Source: Deltaproteobacteria bacterium
GTDB lineage: Bacteria; Myxococcota_A; Polyangia; Polyangiales; Ga0077539
NCBI GenBank assembly: GCA_016218725.1
Contig: JACRDB010000141.1
Coordinates: 1 to 63,338, forward strand
DNA length: 63,338 nt
Direction: 5' to 3'
The notes beneath the pieces were generated by a model, which worked only from the letters and a program-made list of their open reading frames with translations, searched no databases and was not told where the DNA came from. The position numbers were made by a program, and so were the translations under genes. Below, in pieces: positions 7,434 through 15,496 of this stretch (position 1 is the first letter of the stretch; each line of letters starts with the position of its first letter).

Positions 7434-7589
7434 CTAGACCTCGCCGCGCTCCGTGCAGGCATCGGCCGCCTGGACGATGGCCAGCTTCTGGGCGGCCGGG
7501 AGCGTGCGGCGCTTGGGCCTCTCGGGGCACTCATTGCTCCCGGACGCGGGAGGGGCGCCGTTCGGGGGGACCTTCGATGGCTTCGGCAT
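7434..7589 (-). pseudogene. N-terminal remnant of an IS3-type transposase OrfA
   Basis: The 51-codon frame from ATG 7589 encodes a Pro-rich leader and then RRTLPAAQKLAIVQAADACT followed by ERGEV, matching the helix-turn-helix start of OrfA-like transposases that normally continue with GALLRREG. Here a TAG (7434-7436) stands where the Gly codon is expected; the codons after it still read A-L-x-R before similarity is lost. It is therefore a decayed and truncated gene. A ribosome site (AAGGAGA) is still present upstream of the ATG. Confidence 0.6.
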
Positions 7590-7705
7590 GGGACGTCTCC
7601 TTGCCCTTCACTCACTATTTTGCCAGAGGGGGACTGTCTCACGCCATGTTGGCACGTGGAGCGGCCCTGCGACCTCCTGGAGACAAGACGCCTCGTGGTG
7701 AGTCC

Positions 7706-8809
7706 TCAGGGACCCAGATCCGAGCGACCTGCGAGCGTCCATCGGCCGATGGTGCCCCCGAGGCGGGTGGCCTCGGTGACATCTATCCACGCGGGTGAGG
7801 GCGCGTCGCCGCAGTGGCCGCCGATGATGTCCACGATGTGGACGTCGGTGCCTCCCTCGGTTGGCGCCCCCGCGCCGCGGTAGTAGTCCACCACGTCCTG
7901 GGAAAGGTCCCCGACCACGCCGCGCTTCCAGTTGAGCCCCCAGCGTGGGTCCGTCCTTCGCAGGCGGCGCACCACCTCGAAGAGGAACGCGTTGCTCCCG
8001 CCCATCGCCACGCACGATCCACGCAGGAGCTCCGGCCGCTCCGAGGCCACCGCGCGGACCACCGCCGCGCCGTCGGGCAACACTACCGGCGGCGCGCCCG
8101 CGTCGAGCGGCGGCGGTGGTGGAGGGGGTGGGGAAAGCGCGCCGTCGAAGCCCAGCAGGGTCCAGAGGGCGCCCTCGGCACTTCGGTCGATCCAGGTGGG
8201 AGCCGGGGGCTCGTCCACGCCAGGGCGACCGCAGTGGCGCGCGATCACGTCGAATTTGCGCGCCTCCCGGCGCCCCTCGGGGCAGCCGCTCCCGTGGAAG
8301 TAGGTCACCACGTCGCCGGTGAGCGGTCCCAGGAGCCGATCCAGGCCCCAGCGCGGATCCCTCGCCCGGAGCCGTCGCAAGACCTCGAAGAGGAACCGGC
8401 TGTCGCCCCCCATGGCCACACAGGAGCCCGCGATCCACGTCGGGTGCTCGGCAGCGACCTCCCTCACCACCGCGGCCCCGTCGGGGGCTGGCACGGGCGG
8501 TGGAAGCGCGCAACTCGGCGCATCCGCCGGCGCCGGGAGGTCCGGCGCCGACGCGCTGTCCACACCTGCATCCTCGCTCGGGAGGGGGGCCGGTGCGCAG
8601 TCCTCGACGGGCCTCACATCCTCGGGTGGACGGCGGGACAGGTCGAGCGGCAGATCCTCAAGGTCAGCGGCGTCTCCTGGGACCGGCGCATGCAGGGACG
8701 GAGGGGCATCGGTCTCGGGACCACGAACACTCCCCGCCTCACAACCACTCAGGGCCACGAGCGCGAGGGCCCAGGACTCAGGGTGGGGCCAGGAAATGCG
8801 CTGACGCAT
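7706..8809 (-). CDS. Lipoprotein with two copies of an unrecognised domain of about 90 residues
   Basis: The 367-residue product starts with a signal peptide and lipobox LSGC (Cys23), then a Pro/Asp/Ala-rich linker to about residue 108. Two homologous domains follow (about 109-215 and 243-360), separated by a run of eight prolines. Each has D-G-A-A-V-V-R, G-S-C-V-A-M-G-G, F-L-F-E-V-(L/V)-R-R-L-R, D-P-R-W-G-L, D-V-V-x-Y and HCG...P-A/T-W-I-D motifs with paired cysteines. I do not know this domain; the conserved Cys pairs suggest an extracellular fold. It starts six bases after the end of the phosphatase remnant, as if both were once one operon. Confidence 0.85.
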   Translation of the reverse strand: MRQRISWPHPESWALALVALSGCEAGSVRGPETDAPPSLHAPVPGDAADLEDLPLDLSRRPPEDVRPVEDCAPAPLPSEDAGVDSASAPDLPAPADAPSCALPPPVPAPDGAAVVREVAAEHPTWIAGSCVAMGGDSRFLFEVLRRLRARDPRWGLDRLLGPLTGDVVTYFHGSGCPEGRREARKFDVIARHCGRPGVDEPPAPTWIDRSAEGALWTLLGFDGALSPPPPPPPPLDAGAPPVVLPDGAAVVRAVASERPELLRGSCVAMGGSNAFLFEVVRRLRRTDPRWGLNWKRGVVGDLSQDVVDYYRGAGAPTEGGTDVHIVDIIGGHCGDAPSPAWIDVTEATRLGGTIGRWTLAGRSDLGP

Positions 8810-8814
8810 GGCAC

Positions 8815-9152
8815 CTACAGGATCTCACAAGGACGCCGCAAGTGGGCACCGCACCCCTCCGTCCTACTGCGGGAGCCGCGGCCGGACTCCAGAGGGTCGC
8901 GGTAGGCGCCGCCGTGTGCGGCGTGTGCCTGGACGAGGGCGACGGCATCATCGATCTGCAGGCCGTGCCGCTTGCAGATCACGCAGCGAGGAGCCCCCCA
9001 GTGCGGCCCACGCCCGCCGAGCACTGGACCAGCACCTGTTGGCCCGTCCACTCCGCCACGCTCGAGACCAGCGCCACCGCGTCGGCCGCGCTCCAACGCC
9101 TCTCTCCAGGGCGTCGGGACGGTCGCACGACGCCCGATGCCGAAGGACCCAG
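8815..9152 (-). pseudogene. Frameshifted, 5'-truncated dual-specificity/tyrosine phosphatase remnant
   Basis: On the minus strand from 9152 the frame reads A-D-A-V-A-L-V-S-S-V, E-W-T-G-Q-Q and then VLVQCSAGVGRTG, the Cys-x5-Arg signature of protein tyrosine phosphatases (catalytic Cys codon 9023-9021). A TGA follows soon after. The next expected helix, CKRHGLQIDDAVALVQAHA, is encoded in a neighbouring frame that stays open to 8815. The two frames meet at a run of six G (8994-8999), so a slippage indel or a sequencing error explains the break. An in-frame TAG at 9153-9155 bounds it upstream, and no N-terminal half is found. Confidence 0.75.
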
Positions 9153-9173
9153 CTAGGCAACATGCAATAGCCA

Positions 9174-9208
9174 TGCCGCATACACTCCGATGGAGGACTC
9201 GGTTGTTT
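9174..9208. repeat. Third copy of the degenerate repeat from 1570 and 1744
   Basis: Bases 9174-9208 match 1744-1778 at about 29 of 35 positions, sharing ACTCCGA/GCTCCGA and then GGAGrACkCGGTTGTTTT. It lies between the truncated end of the phosphatase remnant and the kinase gene. The rest of 9209-9372 shows no gene and presumably contains the kinase promoter. Confidence 0.55.
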
Positions 9209-9372
9209 TCCCTGATGCGAAAGGACGCCCACCAATCCAACAGGAGCGGAATTTCATCCCAAGGCGGCGCTCTGCCCCGCTGGCATTGGCTCGACCTAGT
9301 CACCAACCAAAAGCCCGCCCAGGTTGCAGGTACCTGTCGGACTGTGATAGAGGGATTCGGGGGCACCCTGAC

Positions 9373-11073
9373 ATGAACGCAATTGCTGATGCCGAGGCAC
9401 GCATCGGGAAGCGAATTGGAGGCAAATACCTCCTCCACCGCGTGCTCGGCAGCGGCGGCATGGGCGCAGTGTTCTACGGGGAGAACACCTGGCTGAAACG
9501 CCCGGTGGCGGTGAAAGTTTTGCACCCGGACCTGGCAGGGAATTCCGAGGTAGTCGAGCGCTTCCTCCAGGAGGCGCAGACGGCCTCGCAGCTCCGGCAC
9601 CCGAACATCGTGGATGTGCTGGATCTGGGACAGGACCCTCGGGACGATGCCCTGTACATTGTTCAGGAGTACCTGGACGGCAAGGACCTTCGGGCGACGT
9701 TGGACGCCCGGGGCCGGCTCTCCGCAGATGAGGCAGTGGACATTGTGCTCCCGCTGATGGGCGCGCTTTCTGTTGCGCATCGTCGGGGAATCGTGCACCG
9801 GGACCTGAAACCCGAAAACGTTTTCCTGATGCGGAACGAGTTCGGCGAGGTGACCCCCAAGCTGATTGACTTCGGGATCTCCAAGGTGCTGATCGAGGAC
9901 CATAACCAACGAAACCTCACGCAGGCGGGTACTATCGTCGGAACGCCCAACTACATGTCACCGGAGCAGGCCCGTGGCGAGGTCTCGCTGGACGGGCGCT
10001 CGGACGTATGGTCTCTGGGGGTGGTGCTCTACGAGATGCTTGCGGGGCGTTGCCCCTTTGACGCGCCCAACCAGAACGTGCTGATGGTGAAGATCATCAC
10101 AGAGGACGCCCCACGCATTGAGGGCTTCGCGCCCGAAGTCCCGATGGACCTGGCGGACGTGCTGCACATGGCCCTGGTTAACAGGCGCGACGACCGCTTC
10201 GCAGACATGGACGCGTTCATCGCAGCGATGGCGCAGACCGCGCTTGGCGCCGCCCTGGTCGAGCGGCACCGACGCTCATTGATGACCGTGGCGGGTCTCG
10301 GGGATCGGCCGCCTGCCGAATCGAGACCACCCGCCAGGCATGCAGACCCGGTTATGGCCCCCTGGGCCCCGCCGCAACCTTTCGAGGCCACGACCCAAGT
10401 GCAACCCGCGACGCCCGTGCCCGCCGCAGTGTGGGAGCGCTGGCCTTCACGCACGGCCGACGGCGATGAGGCGTCGACGCGGGTCCATGCGCCGCCCTCC
10501 AGACCCTCCGAGATGGCGACAACGCAGGGGGAGGAGGCGGAGCCGCGCAGGGTGGTGGATACCCCGGTGGGGTGGTCCTCGACGCGGGTGCCCTCTGGTG
10601 TGACCTTGCCCCCTCCGGAGCCGCCCCCGCGGCGGACTTTCTCCTCCGCGTTGCCATGGATGTTGATTGTCGTGTTCTTTGGACTTGCCCTCGGGGTAGG
10701 CACGGCGATCGTCGGTATCGGGTCTGCCATCAGGCGGCCTGCGTCCACCGCGACGGTGACGACGCCTCCGGTGATCTCCCCACTGCCAGTAGCGGTGGTC
10801 CCACCTCCGCCGACACCAACCGTGGCCGCCCCCGCAGCGTTGGCAGTGCATGAACCTATCCTCGACGCCGCACACCCGCGATCCGCGCCGACGGCAAGAC
10901 CCGCGGGGACTTCGACGGTGCGGCGACCCGCCAGCGCCGTGCGACCCATGCCGGGGATGGCTCCGATGCGGCCTGTGGTTCCCGTTCGATCAGGTGCTCC
11001 CGCGCGCCCGGCGACTCCGGTTCCCACAGCACCACGGCGCCCGCGAAACGGAGCACCAATCATCACGCTTTGA
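9373..11073 (+). CDS. Transmembrane Ser/Thr protein kinase, PknB-like
   Basis: I use ATG 9373 because the kinase fold begins at once; the frame is open to 9190. The 566-residue protein has an N-terminal kinase domain (about 13-290): glycine loop GSGGMGAVF, lysine in VAVKVL, catalytic HRDLKPENV, DFG, and the SPE activation end in YMSPEQARG. It is followed by a Pro/Ala/Thr-rich linker, one membrane segment near residue 440 (PWMLIVVFFGLALGVGTAIV) and a Pro/Arg-rich extracytoplasmic tail with no sensor fold I recognise. It is the first gene of a three-gene operon with the TPR/PEGA protein and the cysteine-rich lipoprotein. Confidence 0.9.
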   Translation: MNAIADAEARIGKRIGGKYLLHRVLGSGGMGAVFYGENTWLKRPVAVKVLHPDLAGNSEVVERFLQEAQTASQLRHPNIVDVLDLGQDPRDDALYIVQEYLDGKDLRATLDARGRLSADEAVDIVLPLMGALSVAHRRGIVHRDLKPENVFLMRNEFGEVTPKLIDFGISKVLIEDHNQRNLTQAGTIVGTPNYMSPEQARGEVSLDGRSDVWSLGVVLYEMLAGRCPFDAPNQNVLMVKIITEDAPRIEGFAPEVPMDLADVLHMALVNRRDDRFADMDAFIAAMAQTALGAALVERHRRSLMTVAGLGDRPPAESRPPARHADPVMAPWAPPQPFEATTQVQPATPVPAAVWERWPSRTADGDEASTRVHAPPSRPSEMATTQGEEAEPRRVVDTPVGWSSTRVPSGVTLPPPEPPPRRTFSSALPWMLIVVFFGLALGVGTAIVGIGSAIRRPASTATVTTPPVISPLPVAVVPPPPTPTVAAPAALAVHEPILDAAHPRSAPTARPAGTSTVRRPASAVRPMPGMAPMRPVVPVRSGAPARPATPVPTAPRRPRNGAPIITL

Positions 11074-11094
11074 CTTCAAAGAGGGACATTCACA

Positions 11095-12075
11095 GTGGCG
11101 TTTCGACGAATCTTGCAGGGCTTGGTTCTGAGCGTGGTAATGGCCTCACAGGGGTGGGCTCAGACACCTGAGGTCGAAGCTCTCTTGCGTCGCGGGGTCG
11201 AGCTCCGCCAGCAGCGGCACGACGACCAGGCGCTCGCGGTCTTCCAGCAGGCACACCGGCAGTCCGGGTCGGTGCGGGCTCTCGCACAAATCGCCCTGGC
11301 TGAGCAGGCCCTGGGGCGCTGGGTGGACGCGGAGGCTCACCTGCGAGAGGCGCTGGCTAGCAGAGACCCGGCCCTGGCCCGCAACCGAGCTGCGCTGGAG
11401 GGCGCGTTGGGGATCATTGGTCAACACGTCGGTGCCCTGATGGTCATCGCCCATCAGCCCGGATGCGACGTCCAGGTGGACGGACAGCCAGCACCTCGGC
11501 TGCCGTGGGCGAACGCGTTGCGGTTGGAGGTGGGCCCGCACGAGGTGGGTTTGTCCTGCGTCGGTGCGCGGGAGGTGCGGCGGGTGGTAGTCCGAGCAAG
11601 TGAGACGACACAAGAGCTGTTCACTCCTGGTAGCAACAACGCGCGCAGCGCGACGCAAGTCTCTACGACCGAGGGACTATCAACCACGGTGACGCCGTCG
11701 CCCTCGAACGCCACAATCTCCAGCTCGGCGCACCGCACTTGGGGATGGCTGACCCTGGTCGCGGGAGTCGTCGGCGTAAGTGTAGGTGTCTACGGATTAC
11801 TCTCGCGTGAAAGTGCGATCGCAGAGTACAATGCAAACTCGACGTGTCCTGGTTGGATGTTCGCCCAGAACTCGTTTCTTTGTGATGATCTTATCAATCA
11901 GGTGGATCGCGGCACGATCATAGGATTCGCGGGGCTTCTGGCCGGAGGAGCACTCTCGATCACCGGTTTGCTTCTGCTCGTCACTGCGCCCTCCGCGACG
12001 ACATCTGCCGGACGAGTCGCGAGGCTGCGCATCGGACCTGGGGAACTGGGACTGTCACTGAGGCTCGTCTACTAG
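11095..12075 (+). CDS. Periplasmic TPR protein with PEGA-like domain and two membrane segments
   Basis: GTG 11095 follows GAGGG at a good distance. The 326 residues comprise a cleavable signal (ending GWAQT), TPR-like helices (about 23-110, with A-L-A-V-F-Q-Q-A-H and E-Q-A-L-G-R-W-x-D-A-E-A-H-L), a PEGA-like beta domain (about 115-175) and a C-terminal part with two hydrophobic helices around 217-236 and 280-300. It is a paralogue of the protein at 58738 in length, order and motifs. It lies 21 bases after the kinase gene and 16 before the cysteine-rich gene. Its role is unknown; a scaffold or cell-envelope sensor partner of the kinase is an inference. Confidence 0.85.
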   Translation: MAFRRILQGLVLSVVMASQGWAQTPEVEALLRRGVELRQQRHDDQALAVFQQAHRQSGSVRALAQIALAEQALGRWVDAEAHLREALASRDPALARNRAALEGALGIIGQHVGALMVIAHQPGCDVQVDGQPAPRLPWANALRLEVGPHEVGLSCVGAREVRRVVVRASETTQELFTPGSNNARSATQVSTTEGLSTTVTPSPSNATISSSAHRTWGWLTLVAGVVGVSVGVYGLLSRESAIAEYNANSTCPGWMFAQNSFLCDDLINQVDRGTIIGFAGLLAGGALSITGLLLLVTAPSATTSAGRVARLRIGPGELGLSLRLVY

Positions 12076-12091
12076 TGTTGGAGAGTCTACG

Positions 12092-13306
12092 ATGAGGAAT
12101 TCGGCGCCGTATTTTTTGCTGGTTACAGCGAGCGTGACTGGTTGCGGAGAGCTCCGGCCTGGTCCACTCGTTTTCGGCGACGGTGGAGGCATGTTCGACC
12201 TCTCGCCATCGCCAGCCCCGCCACCACCACCACCTCAACCACCTCCACCAGCGCCACCGGGGCCGAGTTGTATGGCTCCGGCAATGCTCTGCAGCCTGGA
12301 GTGTGTTGACGTCAGCGGATCGTCAGAGCACTGCGGGCGCTGCGGCAATCCTTGTGGTCCTGGACGAGCCTGCATCCGCGGGACTTGCATGGCTCTGGTG
12401 TCGTGCAGCGCACCTCGAATGATGTGTGGAGACGTCTGTGTGAACCCGCAGAGTGACAACGCCCACTGTGGCGTGTGTAACAACCGGTGCGCCCCAGGTA
12501 TAGTCTGTACCGGCGGCGTGTGTCCTATGCCGCCGCCACCTCCACCGCCCCCTCCTCCGCGCTGCGGGGATGGAGTTTGCTCGGCTTCGGAGAGCTGCGG
12601 CGCCTGTCCTCTTGATTGTGGAATGTGTGCTGGACGCTGTGGCGATGGAGTGTGTAGTAGTCCAGGCGAAAGTTGCCTGAATTGCAGTTCAGACTGCCGA
12701 TGTTCCGGCGGGGATGTCTGTACAGCGGCAGGTAGCTGTTCCCCTTGTGGTATGAGCGGTCAGCCTTGTTGCGCTGGCTCTACGTGTGCAAGTCGCCTTA
12801 CATGTAGCGCTGGCCGTTGCGCATGTGTCCCAAGTTGTACCCTCAACTGTATGGATGACGGTTGTGGAGGGAGGTGTGGTTCCTGCCCGCGAGGTACCTA
12901 TTGCGGAACTTCTCGCTCAGGCTGCGTGACCGATCCCACTGGTCGGTGGGTCATCACGGTGAACGATGGTCAGATCAGCTCCCTCACTCCTGCTGGGCTG
13001 TCATGGGACAGTCCTGGTGGCGCGCCCGACCCGTACGTATGTCTGACGCTCGGTGGCGCGCGATCCTGCACAAGGACCCGAGACGATACGTACACGCCCA
13101 CATGGAATGTTCGATTTCCATCAACTCTCGCCAGCGATTTCCTCGCCGGATTCCGGATCGAGATCTTGGATGAGGATGTGAGCGAGGACGACATCGTGTG
13201 TTCGGAGACGGCGAGATTGAACGAAGAGATCTTCCGCTCGGGTCGGGGCTACTTCGAGTGCGCCAATGGCCTGGGGCGCCTGAACTTCACGGTCGTGCTT
13301 GAGTAG
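12092..13306 (+). CDS. Cysteine-rich lipoprotein with a C-terminal C2-like domain
   Basis: The 404-residue product has a lipobox ending at Cys18 (SVTGC), proline runs (about 39-57 and 146-155), two CGRCG/CGVCN-type modules, two modules of the form CGDGVCSxxExCxxCxxDC, further disulfide-rich segments to about 290, and then a cysteine-poor C-terminus. That last part (about 290-404) reads W-V-I-T-V-N-D-G, D-P-Y-V-C-L and T-R-D-D-T-Y-T-P-T-W-N, a pattern close to C2 domains, which bind calcium and membranes. It is the third gene of the kinase operon. Its third codon positions hold clearly more A/T than most of the window. Confidence 0.85.
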   Translation: MRNSAPYFLLVTASVTGCGELRPGPLVFGDGGGMFDLSPSPAPPPPPPQPPPPAPPGPSCMAPAMLCSLECVDVSGSSEHCGRCGNPCGPGRACIRGTCMALVSCSAPRMMCGDVCVNPQSDNAHCGVCNNRCAPGIVCTGGVCPMPPPPPPPPPPRCGDGVCSASESCGACPLDCGMCAGRCGDGVCSSPGESCLNCSSDCRCSGGDVCTAAGSCSPCGMSGQPCCAGSTCASRLTCSAGRCACVPSCTLNCMDDGCGGRCGSCPRGTYCGTSRSGCVTDPTGRWVITVNDGQISSLTPAGLSWDSPGGAPDPYVCLTLGGARSCTRTRDDTYTPTWNVRFPSTLASDFLAGFRIEILDEDVSEDDIVCSETARLNEEIFRSGRGYFECANGLGRLNFTVVLE

Positions 13307-13309
13307 TTT

Positions 13310-14344
13310 TCAATCCAGCGGCAGGACGTGGACCTCGGCGCCCTCGGGCTGCCCCAGGGCCTCCAGCGCCTCCCGCGGGACCAGGGCCCCCTCGTCGGCG
13401 CAGCGCACCGGCGCGGACACCGCGCGGAAGTACGGCGACTCCTTGAGCGCCACCGCCACCAGGCTCCGGGGGCCCCCCAGGGCACCCGTGGCCTCCGTGG
13501 ACGCCGCCCGCAGCCGCTGTGTGCGGCGCACCAATAAAATCTCGTCGCTCGACGCGCGGAAATGCGGGCCGCCGTCAAAGGGGTCGATGCGGTTGCAGTA
13601 CTGGAACCCGATGCGCCGGAGCATCTTCTCCACGCCGCGCGTCTCCCGGCCCACCTTGCCGATCACCTCCTGGGCCTCCGGCGCCAGCAGCGAGCAGTAG
13701 ATGTCCCCGCTCGGGAACAGGCTCTTGATGAATTCCTTGTTCCTCTTGGAGAGCATGTCCGCCTCGAAGTAGGTCATGTCCGTGAAGTGCCGCCCCAGGG
13801 CCTCCCAGAGGTGGCTGCGCCCGTCGGGCAGGAGTGGCGGCAGGAGCTCCGCGACGATCTCGTTGCGGAAGAGCCCGCGGTGCATCGCCACGAAGAGGAA
13901 GCGCACGTACGAGATCATCATCCCGATGCGCTCGGGCACCTTGCGGCACTCCGGCAGCACGATGAGCCCGCCGATCTCCGTGGGCCCGTCGTAGCTGTGC
14001 CCGAGGCGCAATACCTTGTGCACGAAGTGACGGTCCAGCGTGGGGCTGTACTTCTCCTCCACGATCACATCGAAGTAGATGTACGGCGCGTCCCGGCGCC
14101 CGAGCTGCGCGATGATCTTGCTGGTCCCGATCACCCTCCGGGACTCCACCTCCTCCAGGACGAACACGTACTCCCGCCGCCGCGGGTCCTTGAGCGCCCC
14201 GGAGAAGCTCCTCACGGACAGGTCGATGATCTCCCGCACGGAGGCCGTGTCGTGCGGGAGGTTCACGGTGTTCAGGTGCCGGGCCAGAGCCAGAAGGTCC
14301 GGCTCGTCCTCCGGCGTCACCCCTCGGATCGCGTACGGAATCAT
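13310..14344 (-). CDS. astA: Arginine N-succinyltransferase (AstA) family
   Basis: AstA transfers succinate from succinyl-CoA to arginine in the first step of the arginine succinyltransferase degradation pathway. The 344 residues match the family over the whole length: GTSKIIAQLG, FDVIVEEKYSPTLDRHF, E-I-G-G-L-I-V-L-P, and the active-site type segment H-L-W-E-A-L-G-R-H-F-T-D-M-T-Y-x-E-A-D. It starts at ATG 14344. The other ast genes are not nearby, so the reaction in this organism may stand alone or serve another acyl acceptor. It converges on the gene at 12092 with three bases between the stops, and Dtd lies 22 bases upstream on the same strand. Confidence 0.88.
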   Translation of the reverse strand: MIPYAIRGVTPEDEPDLLALARHLNTVNLPHDTASVREIIDLSVRSFSGALKDPRRREYVFVLEEVESRRVIGTSKIIAQLGRRDAPYIYFDVIVEEKYSPTLDRHFVHKVLRLGHSYDGPTEIGGLIVLPECRKVPERIGMMISYVRFLFVAMHRGLFRNEIVAELLPPLLPDGRSHLWEALGRHFTDMTYFEADMLSKRNKEFIKSLFPSGDIYCSLLAPEAQEVIGKVGRETRGVEKMLRRIGFQYCNRIDPFDGGPHFRASSDEILLVRRTQRLRAASTEATGALGGPRSLVAVALKESPYFRAVSAPVRCADEGALVPREALEALGQPEGAEVHVLPLD

Positions 14345-14366
14345 CGCTCGAAGACCCTTAGCCCTC

Positions 14367-14816
14367 TCAGAACGCCCGGTTCGTGTCCACCAGGATCGTG
14401 ACCGGGCCGTCGTTCACGCTCTCCACCGCCATCATCGCGCGGAACACCCCCGACGCCACCGTGGCCCCCAGGGACCGCAGCGCCTGGAGGAACCGCGCGT
14501 ACAGGCGCTCCGCCTCCACGGGCTCCAGCGCCCCGTCAAACGATGGCCTCCGCCCCCGCCTCACGTCCCCGTAGAGCGTAAACTGCGAGATCACCAGCAC
14601 CCCGCCTCCCACCTGCGCCACGTCCAACGCCATCTTCCCCGCCTCGTCCTCGAAGACCCGCAGCCGGTAGACCTTCTCCGCCAGCGTGGCGATGTGCGTG
14701 TCATCATCACTTTTTCCTACACCTACATACACCAACAGACCCTTTCCAATGGCGCCGGTTTCCTTCCCGTCGACGGTGACCCTGGCGCGGGACACCCGCT
14801 GGACCACGCACCTCAC
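14367..14816 (-). CDS. dtd: D-aminoacyl-tRNA deacylase
   Basis: Dtd hydrolyses D-amino acids (and misattached Gly) from tRNA. The 149 residues are full length for the family. Both active-site motifs are present: SQFTLYGD (about 78-85) and, in place of the common NGPVT, N-D-G-P-V-T (about 136-141), where the cross-subunit Gly-cisPro is retained. GTG 14816 is the start and overlaps the TsaB stop (GTGA), so the two genes are translationally coupled. The inserted Asp in the second motif is unusual. Confidence 0.95.
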   Translation of the reverse strand: MRCVVQRVSRARVTVDGKETGAIGKGLLVYVGVGKSDDDTHIATLAEKVYRLRVFEDEAGKMALDVAQVGGGVLVISQFTLYGDVRRGRRPSFDGALEPVEAERLYARFLQALRSLGATVASGVFRAMMAVESVNDGPVTILVDTNRAF

Positions 14817-15496
14817 GGGGCGCCCGGGAGCTTCGCGTCGGGGCCACGGACGTAGGCAGGCTCCAGGGCTCCCTCGTCTCGCTCGCCCCGACCCCGCAGG
14901 ACCAGCTCGGCCACCCGGGAGGCCCTCGGGGTGTGCCGCAGCGGCGACGCCCGCAGGCCCCCGGGGAGCGCGCCCTGGAGCCTCCCGAGGAGCACCTCCG
15001 GGAGGTCATGGACGGCCGCCACGGGACCGATCGTTCGATACCGTACCAATTCCCCGAGGACTTCCGGAGCGTGGTGGCAGGGCTCGATGAGCGTGGTCAT
15101 GGCACCGCCCTGGGCGAACTCGTACAATGCCGCATAGATTTCCTCCCGGCGGGCGTCGAGGAGTGCCAGCACGGGCCCGGTACCCACGGGGCCGTCCAGC
15201 GCCAGGGCCTCCAGCGAGGACACCCCGAGCAGCGAGCACCCGGTGGCCAGGTGCAGGCCCTTGGCCGTGGACAGCGCCACGCGCACGCCCGTAAACGCCC
15301 CGGGGCCCACGCCCACGGCGACGGTGTCCTCGGGACCGAGGGGAGCGGAGCCCTCCAGGGCGCGCTCGATGAGGTACAGGAACTCCCGGGCGTGGTTGGT
15401 CTTGAGCCTCTGGGAGCACTCGGACAAGAGCGCCCGATCCTCCACGAGGGCGGCCGAGGCCACCACCGTGGAGGTGTCCAGCGCCAGGATCCTCAC
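14813..15496 (-). CDS. tsaB: tRNA threonylcarbamoyladenosine modification protein TsaB
   Basis: TsaB is the dimer partner of TsaD in making t6A37 on tRNAs that read ANN codons. The 227 residues open with LALDTST, followed by the conserved GVGPGAFTGVRVALSTAKGL (about 62-81), both characteristic of the ASKHA-fold protease-like family. GTG 15496 is the start and overlaps the upstream stop by GTGA. It sits between Dtd and an unknown protein, forming a tightly packed minus-strand operon that includes tRNA-quality genes. Confidence 0.93.
   Translation of the reverse strand: MRILALDTSTVVASAALVEDRALLSECSQRLKTNHAREFLYLIERALEGSAPLGPEDTVAVGVGPGAFTGVRVALSTAKGLHLATGCSLLGVSSLEALALDGPVGTGPVLALLDARREEIYAALYEFAQGGAMTTLIEPCHHAPEVLGELVRYRTIGPVAAVHDLPEVLLGRLQGALPGGLRASPLRHTPRASRVAELVLRGRGERDEGALEPAYVRGPDAKLPGAP

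Noticed and set aside
6581..8809. An integrated prophage or island next to the tRNA genes
   Set aside because: No integrase, no repeated tRNA end, no structural phage genes. Only HNH and relic transposase sequences support mobility.
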